64,000 bases of DNA from Arthrobacter globiformis (GTDB taxonomy: Bacteria > Actinomycetota > Actinomycetes > Actinomycetales > Micrococcaceae): positions 3,410,001-3,474,000 of the forward strand of contig NZ_JAUSXI010000001.1 of the NCBI RefSeq assembly GCF_030815865.1, read 5' to 3'. Numbering within the stretch: position 1 is the first letter of the stretch; each line of letters starts with the position of its first letter. Made by a program: the position numbers and the translations under genes. Positions 15,756 through 23,495 of the stretch are shown here, one piece after another. The notes beneath the pieces were generated by a model. That model worked only from the letters and a program-made list of their open reading frames with translations. It did not search any database and was not told where the DNA came from.

Positions 15756-16220
15756 ATGGAATTTGGAAGCATCGAGCGAGAGATCTACGTCGACGCGTCT
15801 CCAGAGATCGTCTTCGAGGTAATCAGCAGTCCAGAGCATATTAGGGAGTGGTGGAACGGCGCGGAGACCGATATATCGGCGACCCCGGGCGCGGTCGCCG
15901 AGATCGCATGGGGCAGGGATACAGCAGAGCCGCACATCCAGCCGCTCACGGTTGTCGACGCAGAACCGCCTCGCTTGTTCTCGTTCCGGTGGGTCTACGA
16001 TGATGCAGCCGTGGCGACCCCTGCCAACTCGTTGCTGGTGACCTTCGAGCTCGTGCCGTCCGGCACGGGCACGAAGGTCCAACTGAAAGAGACGGGCTTC
16101 CGAGAGAAGGGATGGGAGATCGCGGTTCTCGAAGCGGCATACGCCGACCATGTTCGGGGTTGGGACATCTTCGTGCCCAGCCTCGGCGACTACATCAACA
16201 GGTTGGTGTCGGCGCCATGA
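15756..16220 (+). CDS. SRPBCC (AHSA1-like) protein
   Basis: A 154-residue START/Bet v 1-fold protein of the AHSA1 group: it opens with Ile-Glu-Arg-Glu-Ile-Tyr-Val-Asp-Ala-Ser-Pro-Glu-Ile-Val-Phe, then Ile-Arg-Glu-Trp-Trp, Leu-Phe-Ser-Phe-Arg-Trp, and the C-terminal Gly-Trp-Asp-Ile-Phe-Val helix. Such proteins bind hydrophobic ligands; the ligand is unknown. It is first in a three-gene unit with ArsR (stop and start overlap by ATGA) and a second SRPBCC gene, behind two palindromes. Confidence 0.85.
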   Translation: MEFGSIEREIYVDASPEIVFEVISSPEHIREWWNGAETDISATPGAVAEIAWGRDTAEPHIQPLTVVDAEPPRLFSFRWVYDDAAVATPANSLLVTFELVPSGTGTKVQLKETGFREKGWEIAVLEAAYADHVRGWDIFVPSLGDYINRLVSAP

Positions 16221-16555
16221 GCGTCGCAGTGGACGACGACCTTTGGTCAGCGATCGGGGACCCCACCCGGCGCCGGATGCTCGACATCTTGCTCGCCGAG
16301 GGCGCCGGCACGCCCACTACTCTCAGTGAGCGGTTGCCGGTGACGCGTCAGGCTGTCTCGAAGCACTTGGTGATCCTGGATCGCGTCGGCCTGGTCCATG
16401 TCACCCCTTCCGGGCGCGAGAAGCGCTACCAGGTTGACGAGGCCCAGCTCGCCCGCGCGGCCGCCCAACTAGCGGACGTCGGGTCGACCTGGGACGCCCG
16501 CCTGCGGCGCATCAAGCGGATCGCCGAAGCGATTCAGCGCGCCCAGGAAAAGTAA
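16217..16555 (+). CDS. ArsR family transcriptional regulator
   Basis: A 112-residue winged helix-turn-helix protein: Ile-Gly-Asp-Pro-Thr-Arg-Arg-Arg-Met-Leu, then the recognition helix Val-Thr-Arg-Gln-Ala-Val-Ser-Lys-His-Leu, and the wing Gly-Arg-Glu-Lys-Arg-Tyr. The usual metal-binding cysteines of ArsR/SmtB sensors are absent, so it probably senses something else, perhaps through the SRPBCC partners. The ATG overlaps the previous stop (ATGA). Likely controls its own operon through the palindromes at 15680-15741. Confidence 0.88.
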   Translation: MSVAVDDDLWSAIGDPTRRRMLDILLAEGAGTPTTLSERLPVTRQAVSKHLVILDRVGLVHVTPSGREKRYQVDEAQLARAAAQLADVGSTWDARLRRIKRIAEAIQRAQEK

Positions 16556-16584
16556 ACAAGCTATATACGAGAAGAGGAATCGAC

Positions 16585-17028
16585 ATGGTGGACATACTCC
16601 ATAGAGTCGGGATGAAGTCGGCGTCAGTGGATGAGGTGTACGCGGCCCTGACCACGCTCGAAGGCCTGTCGGGCTGGTGGGCGACTGACACAAAGGGCCG
16701 GGCCGAGGTCGGAGGGACCCTAGAGTTCCGGTTCGAGCCCGGCGGTTTCGACGTGAAGGTGCTCGAAGTGAATCCTTCCCGGAGCGTGCTCTGGGAGGTT
16801 ACCGACGGGCCCGCCGAATGGATCGGCACGACGGTGCGGTGGGACCTCAAACAGGAAGGCGACTACGCGATCGTCCTGTTCGCCCACAAGGGTTGGAGGG
16901 AGCCCGTCGAGTTCATGTACCACTGCAGCACTAAGTGGGCGACGTTCCTGGTGAGCCTAAAGCAACTCGTCGAGACGGGCACCGGCGCACCCGAGCCGTA
17001 CGACCTCAAGATCTCCAATTGGCACTGA
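16585..17028 (+). CDS. SRPBCC family protein
   Basis: A 147-residue SRPBCC-fold protein: His-Arg-Val-Gly-Met-Lys-Ser-Ala-Ser-Val-Asp-Glu-Val-Tyr, Leu-Ser-Gly-Trp-Trp-Ala-Thr-Asp, and the long C-terminal helix with Cys-Ser-Thr-Lys-Trp-Ala-Thr-Phe-Leu-Val-Ser-Leu-Lys. It starts 29 bases after the ArsR gene, with a GAAGAGGAA ribosome binding site. Third gene of the unit. Confidence 0.85.
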   Translation: MVDILHRVGMKSASVDEVYAALTTLEGLSGWWATDTKGRAEVGGTLEFRFEPGGFDVKVLEVNPSRSVLWEVTDGPAEWIGTTVRWDLKQEGDYAIVLFAHKGWREPVEFMYHCSTKWATFLVSLKQLVETGTGAPEPYDLKISNWH

Positions 17029-17236
17029 CCGGGTTGAAGAGATCGCAAATAACGAGGATCCATAAAACTCCTAAACGGGCTCAACCGCAGGGCTTAGGCA
17101 AGGAGCGCAATACGAGACTGTTGGAAGTCAACTGCAGAAAGCGGCATGCAAAACCCCGGTCAAGCGGCCAACATGCTCCACGCTTCGGTTTTCGGTTTTC
17201 GGTTTAGGAGAGCGTGAGCGGTCGCTGACAGGTGCG

Positions 17237-17707
17237 CTAGGTGCCCAACGCGAGGTAGTTGCCTAGAGCCTGGAGCAGGCCCCGGGTGCCCTTCTCACGG
17301 ACGTCGCTGTCAGCCCAGAACTGGTCGAAGAAGACACCGTGCTCGACGTGGGTGAATCGGGTGCCCTCGTCGATCGGGTCGAACTCCAACGACGCCACTG
17401 ACGTCGACGTGTGGATCCCGTCGAGCCACATGTCGTACGTCGTGACGATGCGGTTGTACTCGACAATGTCGGTGTATGTGGCCTCGTACCGAGAGACTGG
17501 ACCGTTGTGAAATTTGCCCTCAGCTATGTCCCGTCCGCCGACCCGGAAGTCGAAGGCCCAGTCGCGGGTCTCCATGCTGTTGCCGCCGCCCCACCAGCAC
17601 AGCTTCTGCTTCTCGTCAGCGAACGCGTCCCAAACGCGCTCCACAGATGCTGGGTAATCGCGGGTCAGGGTAAAACCAGAGCGGGCGAGTCGTCGTTGGA
17701 TCGTCAT
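17237..17707 (-). CDS. SRPBCC (AHSA1-like) protein
   Basis: A 156-residue protein of the AHSA1 group: Leu-Thr-Arg-Asp-Tyr-Pro-Ala-Ser-Val-Glu-Arg-Val-Trp-Asp-Ala-Phe, Trp-Trp-Gly-Gly-Gly, the central Gly-Gly-Arg-Asp and the late Gly-Thr-Arg-Phe-Thr-His-Val-Glu-His-Gly stretch typical of these activators of unknown ligand. It is last in a three-gene unit ArsR (18364) - DHFR-like (17718) - SRPBCC, ten bases after the middle gene. Confidence 0.85.
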   Translation of the reverse strand: MTIQRRLARSGFTLTRDYPASVERVWDAFADEKQKLCWWGGGNSMETRDWAFDFRVGGRDIAEGKFHNGPVSRYEATYTDIVEYNRIVTTYDMWLDGIHTSTSVASLEFDPIDEGTRFTHVEHGVFFDQFWADSDVREKGTRGLLQALGNYLALGT

Positions 17708-17717
17708 GAGTACGTTT

Positions 17718-18362
17718 CTATCGCGTCAGAGTGACGTGGATCGTGCCGCTTTCGGCCACTTCCGTCGTTACCTGGTGGGTCAGCTCGAAGGCGCGCAGGT
17801 CATCCCACAGCCGGTTGCCCCGGCCGAGGAAAATCGGGGCCACTGTGAGGTGCAAGTCATCGACCAGGCCAGCGCGCAGGAAGTCACGGGCGGTGCTGTA
17901 GCCACCGCCCACTTGTACGTCCAGGTCACCGGCGGCCCCGACCGCCTCCGCGAGCACGTCCTCAATTGGGGTGCTGCGGAAGTGGAACGTAGTCCCGCCC
18001 TCCATCGGGATCGACGGACGCGGTGCGGTGTGGGTGAGGACGTAGACCGGGGTTCCGAACGACGGCTTGTCACCCCACCAGCCTTTCCAGTCCGGGTCGT
18101 CTGGAAATGCGTGGATGCCGAACATGCCGGCCCCCATGATCTCGGAACCGACGCCCTCGAAGAACGCGACAGCGTATCGATCATCGACGCCGGTCGTTCC
18201 AGCGCCGCTGGTCTCACCGAATACCTTCTCCCGGAACGTTCGGGTTGCAGCGTACGCCTCCGTTAGGCGTCCCCAATCGCTGCCCATCGGATCGTTGGGC
18301 GTCGGGTTGGCTGGCGTATATCCGTCCAATGAGGTGAACAGGTTTATGCGAACGCGGGTCAT
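17718..18362 (-). CDS. Dihydrofolate-reductase family protein (RibD C-terminal type)
   Basis: A 214-residue protein of the DHFR/RibD-C superfamily: Val-Arg-Ile-Asn-Leu-Phe-Thr-Ser-Leu-Asp-Gly-Tyr at the start, Met-Gly-Ala-Gly-Met-Phe in the middle, then Val-Gly-Gly-Gly-Tyr-Ser-Thr-Ala-Arg-Asp-Phe-Leu and Val-Ala-Pro-Ile-Phe-Leu-Gly-Arg-Gly-Asn. The Gly-Gly-Gly motif contacts NADPH in the family. Not a housekeeping DHFR; substrate unknown. The ATG at 18362 lies one base before the stop of the ArsR gene, so translation is coupled. Confidence 0.85.
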   Translation of the reverse strand: MTRVRINLFTSLDGYTPANPTPNDPMGSDWGRLTEAYAATRTFREKVFGETSGAGTTGVDDRYAVAFFEGVGSEIMGAGMFGIHAFPDDPDWKGWWGDKPSFGTPVYVLTHTAPRPSIPMEGGTTFHFRSTPIEDVLAEAVGAAGDLDVQVGGGYSTARDFLRAGLVDDLHLTVAPIFLGRGNRLWDDLRAFELTHQVTTEVAESGTIHVTLTR

Positions 18363-18363
18363 A

Positions 18364-18702
18364 TCAGCTTTCCTTCGGGTTAGTGAGGGTGAGGTGGATG
18401 CCAAGCCGGTCGGCGTGGTGTTCTGCGGGTGTTCGCTGCTCGCCGAGCCACAGGTGCAGAACGTCGAGGGCACCTGGGCGCAGGCTCACGGTGCGGACAC
18501 GTCCAAGTTTTTCCGACGTGACCACTCCCGCGTTCTCGAGGACGCGCAAGTGCTGCATGAGCGACGGCAACGCCATCTCGAAAGGTTCCGCGAGTTCGGA
18601 CACGACCGCTGGGGACTTCGCCAATCGCTCCACGAGGGCTCGGCGTGTGGGATCCGCGAGAGCACGGAGCACGTAGTCGAGCTCTTCGTAATACTTAGGC
18701 AC
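18364..18702 (-). CDS. ArsR family transcriptional regulator
   Basis: A 112-residue winged-helix repressor from the GTG at 18702: Leu-Ala-Asp-Pro-Thr-Arg-Arg-Ala-Leu-Val-Glu-Arg-Leu, then Met-Ala-Leu-Pro-Ser-Leu-Met-Gln-His-Leu-Arg-Val-Leu in the recognition helix. A longer frame could start at a TTG at 18738, but that TTG is part of a TTGACA promoter element, so the shorter form is chosen. The start codon lies inside a perfect palindrome, suggesting a leaderless, self-repressed transcript. No metal-sensing cysteines are seen. Confidence 0.82.
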   Translation of the reverse strand: MPKYYEELDYVLRALADPTRRALVERLAKSPAVVSELAEPFEMALPSLMQHLRVLENAGVVTSEKLGRVRTVSLRPGALDVLHLWLGEQRTPAEHHADRLGIHLTLTNPKES

Positions 18703-18738
18703 AAACCTAAGTGTTGGGATGGAGGAAGAGTTTGTCAA
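18693..18738 (-). promoter_or_regulatory. Promoter and ArsR operator over the start codon
   Basis: On the minus strand TTGACA (18733-18738) is followed after 17 bases by a weak -10 (AACACT). The expected transcription start falls at or next to the GTG at 18702. A perfect inverted repeat, ACTTAGG-N6-CCTAAGT (18693-18712), spans that start. Confidence 0.6.
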
Positions 18739-18884
18739 TCAATTCACGCAAAAGAGCGTTGGCTCTGTGTCCGTGTGTGTTCCACATCGATACGTGGCCC
18801 TTCTCCAGTAGCTTGGCATCATTACTGCAGAGGATGGTCTCTGTCCCTGCACCACCTTGACCTCCAACTGAATGGAGCACTGCA

Positions 18885-19709
18885 ATGGCCAAGACAAAAG
18901 AACCGGGAAGCGTCCTGACTGTCGTTTCGCCCGACGGTACGCGCCTTAGCGTCGAACGCCTCGGGACTGGTCCGAGCCTGGTACTGGTTGACGGCGCGTT
19001 CTGCGGCCGATCGTTCGGGCCTGCCCGTGAACTCGCCACCGAATTGGCAGATTCCTTCAGGGTTTATTTCTACGACCGGCGCGGTCGCGGTCAGAGCGGG
19101 GAAGTGATGCCTTACGCAATGGAACGGGAGATTGAGGATTTACAGGCAATACTGGGCCAGGCCGGTCCGGATTCCTACGTCTATGGGATCTCCTCCGGTG
19201 CGGCCCTTGCCCTGGAAGCCGCAGCGGCGGGTGCGAAAATCCGGCGCCTTGTCACCTACGAAGCCCCCTACACCGGTTCCGGCAACGACCAGGGCGCACG
19301 GACTGATCACCGGGAACACCTTGAAAGTCTGATTCAGGAAGGGAAGCGGGGTGCGGCAGTGTCATACTTCCTCGTGAAGATGATCGGGTTGCCGGCATTT
19401 GTCCCGCTCGTGATTCGCCTCAGGCCTGGAACCTGGAAGAAGCAGACTGCCGCTGCCAACACGCTGCCCTATGAGACTTATGTAACGAACAACTTTGTGG
19501 CTCCATTGGAAAAGTTTCGCCAGATCACTCTTCCGACACTTGTCATGGTCGGAGGGAAGGCCGCAGCTCCGATGTCAGACGCACAAACGGCTATCGCGGC
19601 CGCTATACCGGGAAGCGAACTCCGGATGTTGGAAGGGCAAACGCATCAGGCAGCGGCGGCTGCAATAGCGCCCCAGCTCAAGGAATTCTTTACGGCCGAC
19701 TCGGCCTAG
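18885..19709 (+). CDS. Alpha/beta hydrolase
   Basis: A 274-residue alpha/beta hydrolase. The nucleophile is Ser103 or Ser104 in Gly-Ile-Ser-Ser-Gly; Tyr-Asp-Arg-Arg-Gly-Arg-Gly-Gln-Ser is the conserved loop after strand 4; His near residue 259 sits in Glu-Gly-Gln-Thr-His-Gln. The oxyanion region reads Asp-Gly-Ala-Phe-Cys instead of the usual His-Gly, which is unusual. Divergently transcribed from the ArsR-DHFR-SRPBCC unit across about 180 bases. Substrate unknown. Confidence 0.82.
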   Translation: MAKTKEPGSVLTVVSPDGTRLSVERLGTGPSLVLVDGAFCGRSFGPARELATELADSFRVYFYDRRGRGQSGEVMPYAMEREIEDLQAILGQAGPDSYVYGISSGAALALEAAAAGAKIRRLVTYEAPYTGSGNDQGARTDHREHLESLIQEGKRGAAVSYFLVKMIGLPAFVPLVIRLRPGTWKKQTAAANTLPYETYVTNNFVAPLEKFRQITLPTLVMVGGKAAAPMSDAQTAIAAAIPGSELRMLEGQTHQAAAAAIAPQLKEFFTADSA

Positions 19710-19792
19710 GGGCGGATCCGTTAGTGTCTGACTGCATGGGCTGCACCAGAAGCATTGGCCTTGTCCGGGCGGTGGGAGGCAGCCGTGCCGGT

Positions 19793-20029
19793 TTAGTCCT
19801 CCGGGAGCTCAGAGAAGGCTTCCTTTGTGTCGCGATACCAGCCCATTGCTGCCAGCGGCCTGCGCCAGCGCTTTTTCATCGCATCGTGCGCCGGCTTATG
19901 CGTAGTATCACCAGCCTGGACTGCGTCGCGGACGTGGCGGTCCTGGGCCTTAATCACCACATCGGCGTTCTCCCCGCGGAACTTTAGGTCGCACGGGCCA
20001 CCGAGCTGGCTGCAGGTCATCGTCTTCAT
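19793..20029 (-). CDS. DUF1059 family small protein
   Basis: A 78-residue protein starting Met-Lys-Thr-Met-Thr-Cys-Ser-Gln-Leu-Gly-Gly-Pro-Cys-Asp, the hallmark of DUF1059, including its two cysteines. The ATG at 20029 is chosen over the ATG three codons upstream because an AGGAGG site sits nine bases before it and directly touches the upstream ATG. The middle contains Asp-Val-Val-Ile-Lys-Ala-Gln-Asp-Arg-His. Function of the family is unknown. Confidence 0.8.
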   Translation of the reverse strand: MKTMTCSQLGGPCDLKFRGENADVVIKAQDRHVRDAVQAGDTTHKPAHDAMKKRWRRPLAAMGWYRDTKEAFSELPED

Positions 20030-20655
20030 GGTTTCCATCCTCCTGGTGCTGAGGTGTGCGCTCTTTCGGGCGTGTCAGCGCCTTTTAATCCGATGACGAA
20101 CAACAAGGAAGAAATTTGACTGATCGAGCCAAGCTACAGTTTGTCCCACCCAAATACAACGGTTGTCTCTCTACCACCGTTTTTGACGTATGACCGCCAG
20201 GATACCGTGATGCCTGAGGACTTTTGAGGATAGCGAACTCATGCCTGGTGAAGGATCCGCATGTGCCCGTTGAAGGATCCTTTTTGGGGGAAGCCCGGGC
20301 CCTTGGAGGTTTGCGGCGGGTGGTCTACTCACCGCCTTCGTGCTGACTATCGAGATCGCTAAATGGCGCGCCCGGAATAGCCGACACGGAGAGCAGGAGC
20401 GCGTGTTAGGCGATCACTGATCAGTCCAGGATGGTGAAGAGACGACCTCTCATCGTCCGCACACGTCCAGGAATCGCCGACGGCATCAAGAAGCCAACCA
20501 TCTGCATTCAGCTTGTGAGTCCCTTTAGAGGTTCTACTGAGGGACATCCCGCCAATTTTCTGCTGATTAAGAACAACGTCAAATACCGCTGCGATTCAAA
20601 GTCCTCTTTCGCGATGTCAAGCGGCGGTCGGACGGGCGCTTGTTACCGTGGACTA
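20030..20655. other. Long intergenic stretch
   Basis: No supported gene on either strand. It holds two copies of TGAAGGATCC about 20 bases apart (near 20250-20280). A minus-strand frame of 62 codons (20359-20547) exists but has no ribosome binding site or recognisable motif. Confidence 0.4.
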
Positions 20656-21203
20656 ATGACTTCCGTGGAGCTGCGTTGGACAACTGAACTCACCCCTATC
20701 GACTACATAGGTATGGCGGCCCTTTTCGACAGCGAATACGTTGACGTGTGGGGACCGTGGACTCCAAAGCGGGGTTACGGCTATGCCCGTGGGGAACTCC
20801 ATGCCCTCGCCAGGAGTGATGGACAGCTGGTAGGTTACGCCGCGACTGCCAGGAGATTCATCGGCGTCGGCCAAACCGAAGTCCTGATTGCTGGAACCGG
20901 GGGCGTCGTCACTCGGCAGGACTCCCGCGGAACAGGTATCGGCGGTGAAGTTCTTTCGGCCTTACAAGATGCAGCCGCCAGTTTTGCTCAGCTGATTATG
21001 GCTTTCTCGGCTGCAGCGAGGAAGTCGTGCCCTTCTATGAGGCCTGTGGGTACACCCGCCTTCAGCTGCCGGTCGTCGATATTTCTCCCTTGGATGCCAT
21101 GACGGTCGTGAAGAGCGATGGCCCGACGATGGTGTGCCCGGGGACTCGGAGCATCGATACATGGCCTAAAGGCCTCATCGATATGCGTGGGCTTCCCTGG
21201 TAA
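20656..21203 (+). pseudogene. GNAT acetyltransferase gene with a frameshift
   Basis: The first frame (ATG at 20656) carries the acetyl-CoA-binding region of a GNAT protein: Gly-Gly-Val-Val-Thr-Arg-Gln-Asp-Ser-Arg-Gly-Thr-Gly-Ile-Gly-Gly. Near 20990 the sense moves by one base into a frame reading Tyr-Gly-Phe-Leu-Gly-Cys-Ser-Glu-Glu-Val-Val-Pro-Phe-Tyr-Glu-Ala-Cys-Gly-Tyr, the usual C-terminal GNAT motif, and ending Leu-Pro-Trp at 21203. Restoring one base would give about 180 residues. Confidence 0.75.
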
Positions 21204-21401
21204 CCCTTGCCTGCAGCGATTCGAACTGCCGGTGAGAGCGCGATCCGTGCTAGACCTCGAAAGTCGCCCGTTCAGGTTCGGCTGCCGACCCAAATGACTC
21301 AATGCCCTAGGGGCCATAGCCCGGCTGGCCAGCCTTCGTCGGGTGCACCAGCAGGTCGATAAGCAAGCCCAGATCACTGCTACTTTGCCAGTGCCCTACT
21401 G

Positions 21402-21806
21402 TTAGGGGCTCACCGAATGGTGCCGGCCGAGACGCCATTCGAGGCCGTCCACCTCGATGCTCACGACCGTACCGGGACGAAACAGTCGACGCCGGTGTTC
21501 GATACGCGCTTCACCTTGAAGGTAGGCGCGCATGGCGCGGCAAAGTTTTCGAAGGTCTTCTGCCTTTTCCTGCTCCCCGTCGTCGTAGTCGAAGACGATG
21601 GTTTGCACGTTCAGCTCGGGAATGAAAGCGTCCATCCAATCGTAGGTAACACGGATGATTGCCGTGCGGTGCTGTTCGTGCCGACTGGTTATGCGGACCG
21701 CGTGCCCAAACGGATAGTCACTGGAAGTGTCATCTTCCACGATAAAGTTCTGGTCGAACACCTCCGCGACGACTCGATTAAGCATGGCTTTGATGTCGAT
21801 GGTCAC
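21402..21806 (-). CDS. Hypothetical protein, about 134 aa
   Basis: The frame from the GTG at 21806 reads as a genuine soluble protein with mixed charged and hydrophobic residues (Val-Phe-Asp-Gln-Asn-Phe, Ile-Val-Phe-Asp-Tyr-Asp-Asp-Gly-Glu) and no membrane segment. The frame is open upstream to 21899 but the first 30 residues there look random, so the start is uncertain. I recognise no family. Its neighbours give no hint. Confidence 0.6.
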   Translation of the reverse strand: MTIDIKAMLNRVVAEVFDQNFIVEDDTSSDYPFGHAVRITSRHEQHRTAIIRVTYDWMDAFIPELNVQTIVFDYDDGEQEKAEDLRKLCRAMRAYLQGEARIEHRRRLFRPGTVVSIEVDGLEWRLGRHHSVSP

Positions 21807-22008
21807 GGTGACAGTTTCGCACGAGGCCTTTAGTGGCCAGAGGGATCCCGCTGAGGGTTCGGCTAATACAACATGGTTTCGTTGCTGGCTTGTGGACACC
21901 GGTTTGTCCCTGATCGAGCAGGGAGTAGGTACTAGTTCAAATCTACAGTTTTCCGGCCTCCGGCATTAGTCTGTCCGCTAGGAGACTCATCGAGATCCGG
22001 AGCGCCTC

Positions 22009-22419
22009 ATGGACGAACCCAGTGCCGCCTTCACCGTCGCATTCCCCGAGGCTAGGAAAACCCGAGCAGTCAGCACACTAGCGTCAATTTTCTTCTTCGT
22101 TTTTTGGGTCCTCTGGGGCATCGACCTGTTCGGGCCACCAGAGCTTCCGGACCTGCCGTGGTGGACCATCGGACTAATCCCTTTGGCACTTTTCCTAGGA
22201 TGTTCGATTTACCTATGGCGGAAGCAGAAAGAGCTTGCAACCCTCATCAATCAGCGATTCGCAGAAGAGTTCGTCGCACACACCGAGGATGCCTATCCGC
22301 AGGATGTTGACATCTTGAAGGTGCAACGGTCCATAGCCGTCAGGAGGGATGACGGTTCTACATTTCTCTGGGGCGTTGAGCGGAAAAAGGATGCCTTCAA
22401 CGTGTTTCCTATGAAGTGA
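22009..22419 (+). CDS. Small membrane protein of unknown function
   Basis: A 136-residue protein with a cytoplasmic start, two membrane helices (about 22-40 and 51-68; Ile-Phe-Phe-Phe-Val-Phe-Trp-Val-Leu-Trp and Trp-Thr-Ile-Gly-Leu-Ile-Pro-Leu-Ala-Leu-Phe) and a soluble C-terminal half with two beta-like stretches. The ATG at 22009 is the only plausible start. A short inverted repeat follows at 22478-22520. Confidence 0.65.
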   Translation: MDEPSAAFTVAFPEARKTRAVSTLASIFFFVFWVLWGIDLFGPPELPDLPWWTIGLIPLALFLGCSIYLWRKQKELATLINQRFAEEFVAHTEDAYPQDVDILKVQRSIAVRRDDGSTFLWGVERKKDAFNVFPMK

Positions 22420-22477
22420 AAGGAACGTTTCTCCGATGCGCACCAGCGAGGCGCGTCAGCTTCCCCTTGGAGGTAGC

Positions 22478-22520
22478 GCGGAGCGCCTCCTCTTGGTCTA
22501 GACCTCGGAAAGCGCTCCGC
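22478..22520. terminator. Inverted repeat between converging genes
   Basis: GCGGAGCGC (22478-22486) and GCGCTCCGC (22512-22520) are exact complements separated by 25 bases, between the converging genes ending at 22419 and 22560. It may stop transcription from both sides; no T tract. Confidence 0.4.
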
Positions 22521-22559
22521 TGGAGTGTTGCTCAAATGGTGAGACGGCGGCTTCCTTGC

Positions 22560-22936
22560 CTATGTTCCGGGAGCTTCCCACGGGTCGGGTGACCAATAGG
22601 CATCTGTCATATTGAATTCGGACCTCCCAAACCTCCCTAGCGCAATCTCGAGCTCTTCCCACGTCTCGGCGGACACCTGACCAACGGCGGACCGAAGAAA
22701 CGACTCGAGCCTGTGTCGGTCGAACTCGGCGACAACCACTGCCCGTGCCCGGAGATGCACGACTGGAAGTTCAGCCGCTGCGTCAGTTCCTCTATCGTTG
22801 TCACGGCTACCTCGAACCGCAGCACCGCAATGTGCCCAGGCGATGTCACGTACATTTCCAAAAGGGTCGGGAAGTTGGGCACGACGGTGTCATCCTCGAC
22901 GTCGGTCCACTGGAACTGTTTTACTTCCGCGAACAT
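22560..22936 (-). pseudogene. Hypothetical protein gene with a frameshift
   Basis: The N-terminal frame (ATG at 22936) reads Val-Lys-Gln-Phe-Gln-Trp-Thr-Asp-Val-Glu-Asp-Asp and Ile-Glu-Glu-Leu-Thr-Gln-Arg-Leu-Asn-Phe. Near 22760 the sense moves to the frame with Val-Val-Val-Ala-Glu-Phe-Asp-Arg-His-Arg-Leu-Glu-Ser-Phe-Leu-Arg-Ser and the end Ser-Pro-Asp-Pro-Trp-Glu-Ala-Pro-Gly-Thr. Together they make a coherent protein of about 125 residues of unknown family. Confidence 0.6.
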
Positions 22937-23051
22937 GCCTTTAAGACCCTGTCCAAGTTTGGGTGGATACCGGGATGGTACTCGACGGAGAGCACCGGAC
23001 CGGCGTCTCAGGGAAGGCCTCGAGGGCCGTCGGCGCTACCTGCGCGATCGC

Positions 23052-23375
23052 TCAGTCTCGGTCGGTCGACTGCGTTCTCCGTGGCTGGGCAGCATTCTCG
23101 CGCTGGATAGCTCGGAGGTCGTTGGCGAGTGCTGTGATTCTGGGCGTCGGGGGTGGTGGTGCCTCCTTGCTGTCGCCGAACCACTTGTGGCAGACAGCGG
23201 CGACTACCTCCGGGGTGATGACTTCACCCTTTGCGATTAGACGCGTGAAGTCTTCGATTTCGGGGTTGTATTCGTCAGGAGGTGCATCGTCCAGGATTCC
23301 GAGAAGGTCATGTGCGTTGACACACATCGTGACCGCACGGCGCAGGCGTCGGTAGTCCTGAGTTCTGGCGTTCAT
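23052..23375 (-). CDS. Hypothetical protein, 107 aa
   Basis: A soluble, acidic protein with Ala-Val-Thr-Met-Cys-Val-Asn-Ala-His-Asp-Leu-Leu-Gly-Ile-Leu, then Pro-Pro-Asp-Glu-Tyr-Asn-Pro-Glu-Ile-Glu-Asp-Phe and Val-Cys-His-Lys-Trp-Phe-Gly-Asp. The composition is that of a real gene. It resembles small proteins that I have seen in toxin-immunity contexts, but no family can be named with confidence. Confidence 0.65.
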   Translation of the reverse strand: MNARTQDYRRLRRAVTMCVNAHDLLGILDDAPPDEYNPEIEDFTRLIAKGEVITPEVVAAVCHKWFGDSKEAPPPPTPRITALANDLRAIQRENAAQPRRTQSTDRD

Positions 23376-23495
23376 TCCGTCATTCTAGGAAAATGCGAAT
23401 GGATGGTGGCGTGATTCATCGCCCATACCTCTGAGACCGTCCCGGCAGAGGTTCCCCTCCGGGCCGCAGCGCCCGCAGTAAATGTTCTGCTTCCT

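Noticed and set aside
20250..20290. TGAAGGATCC repeated twice as a possible insertion end
   Set aside because: Two short copies without inverted ends or a transposase nearby; likely chance.
20359..20547. A 62-codon minus-strand frame in a long gap
   Set aside because: No ribosome binding site, no recognisable motif and an ordinary random composition.
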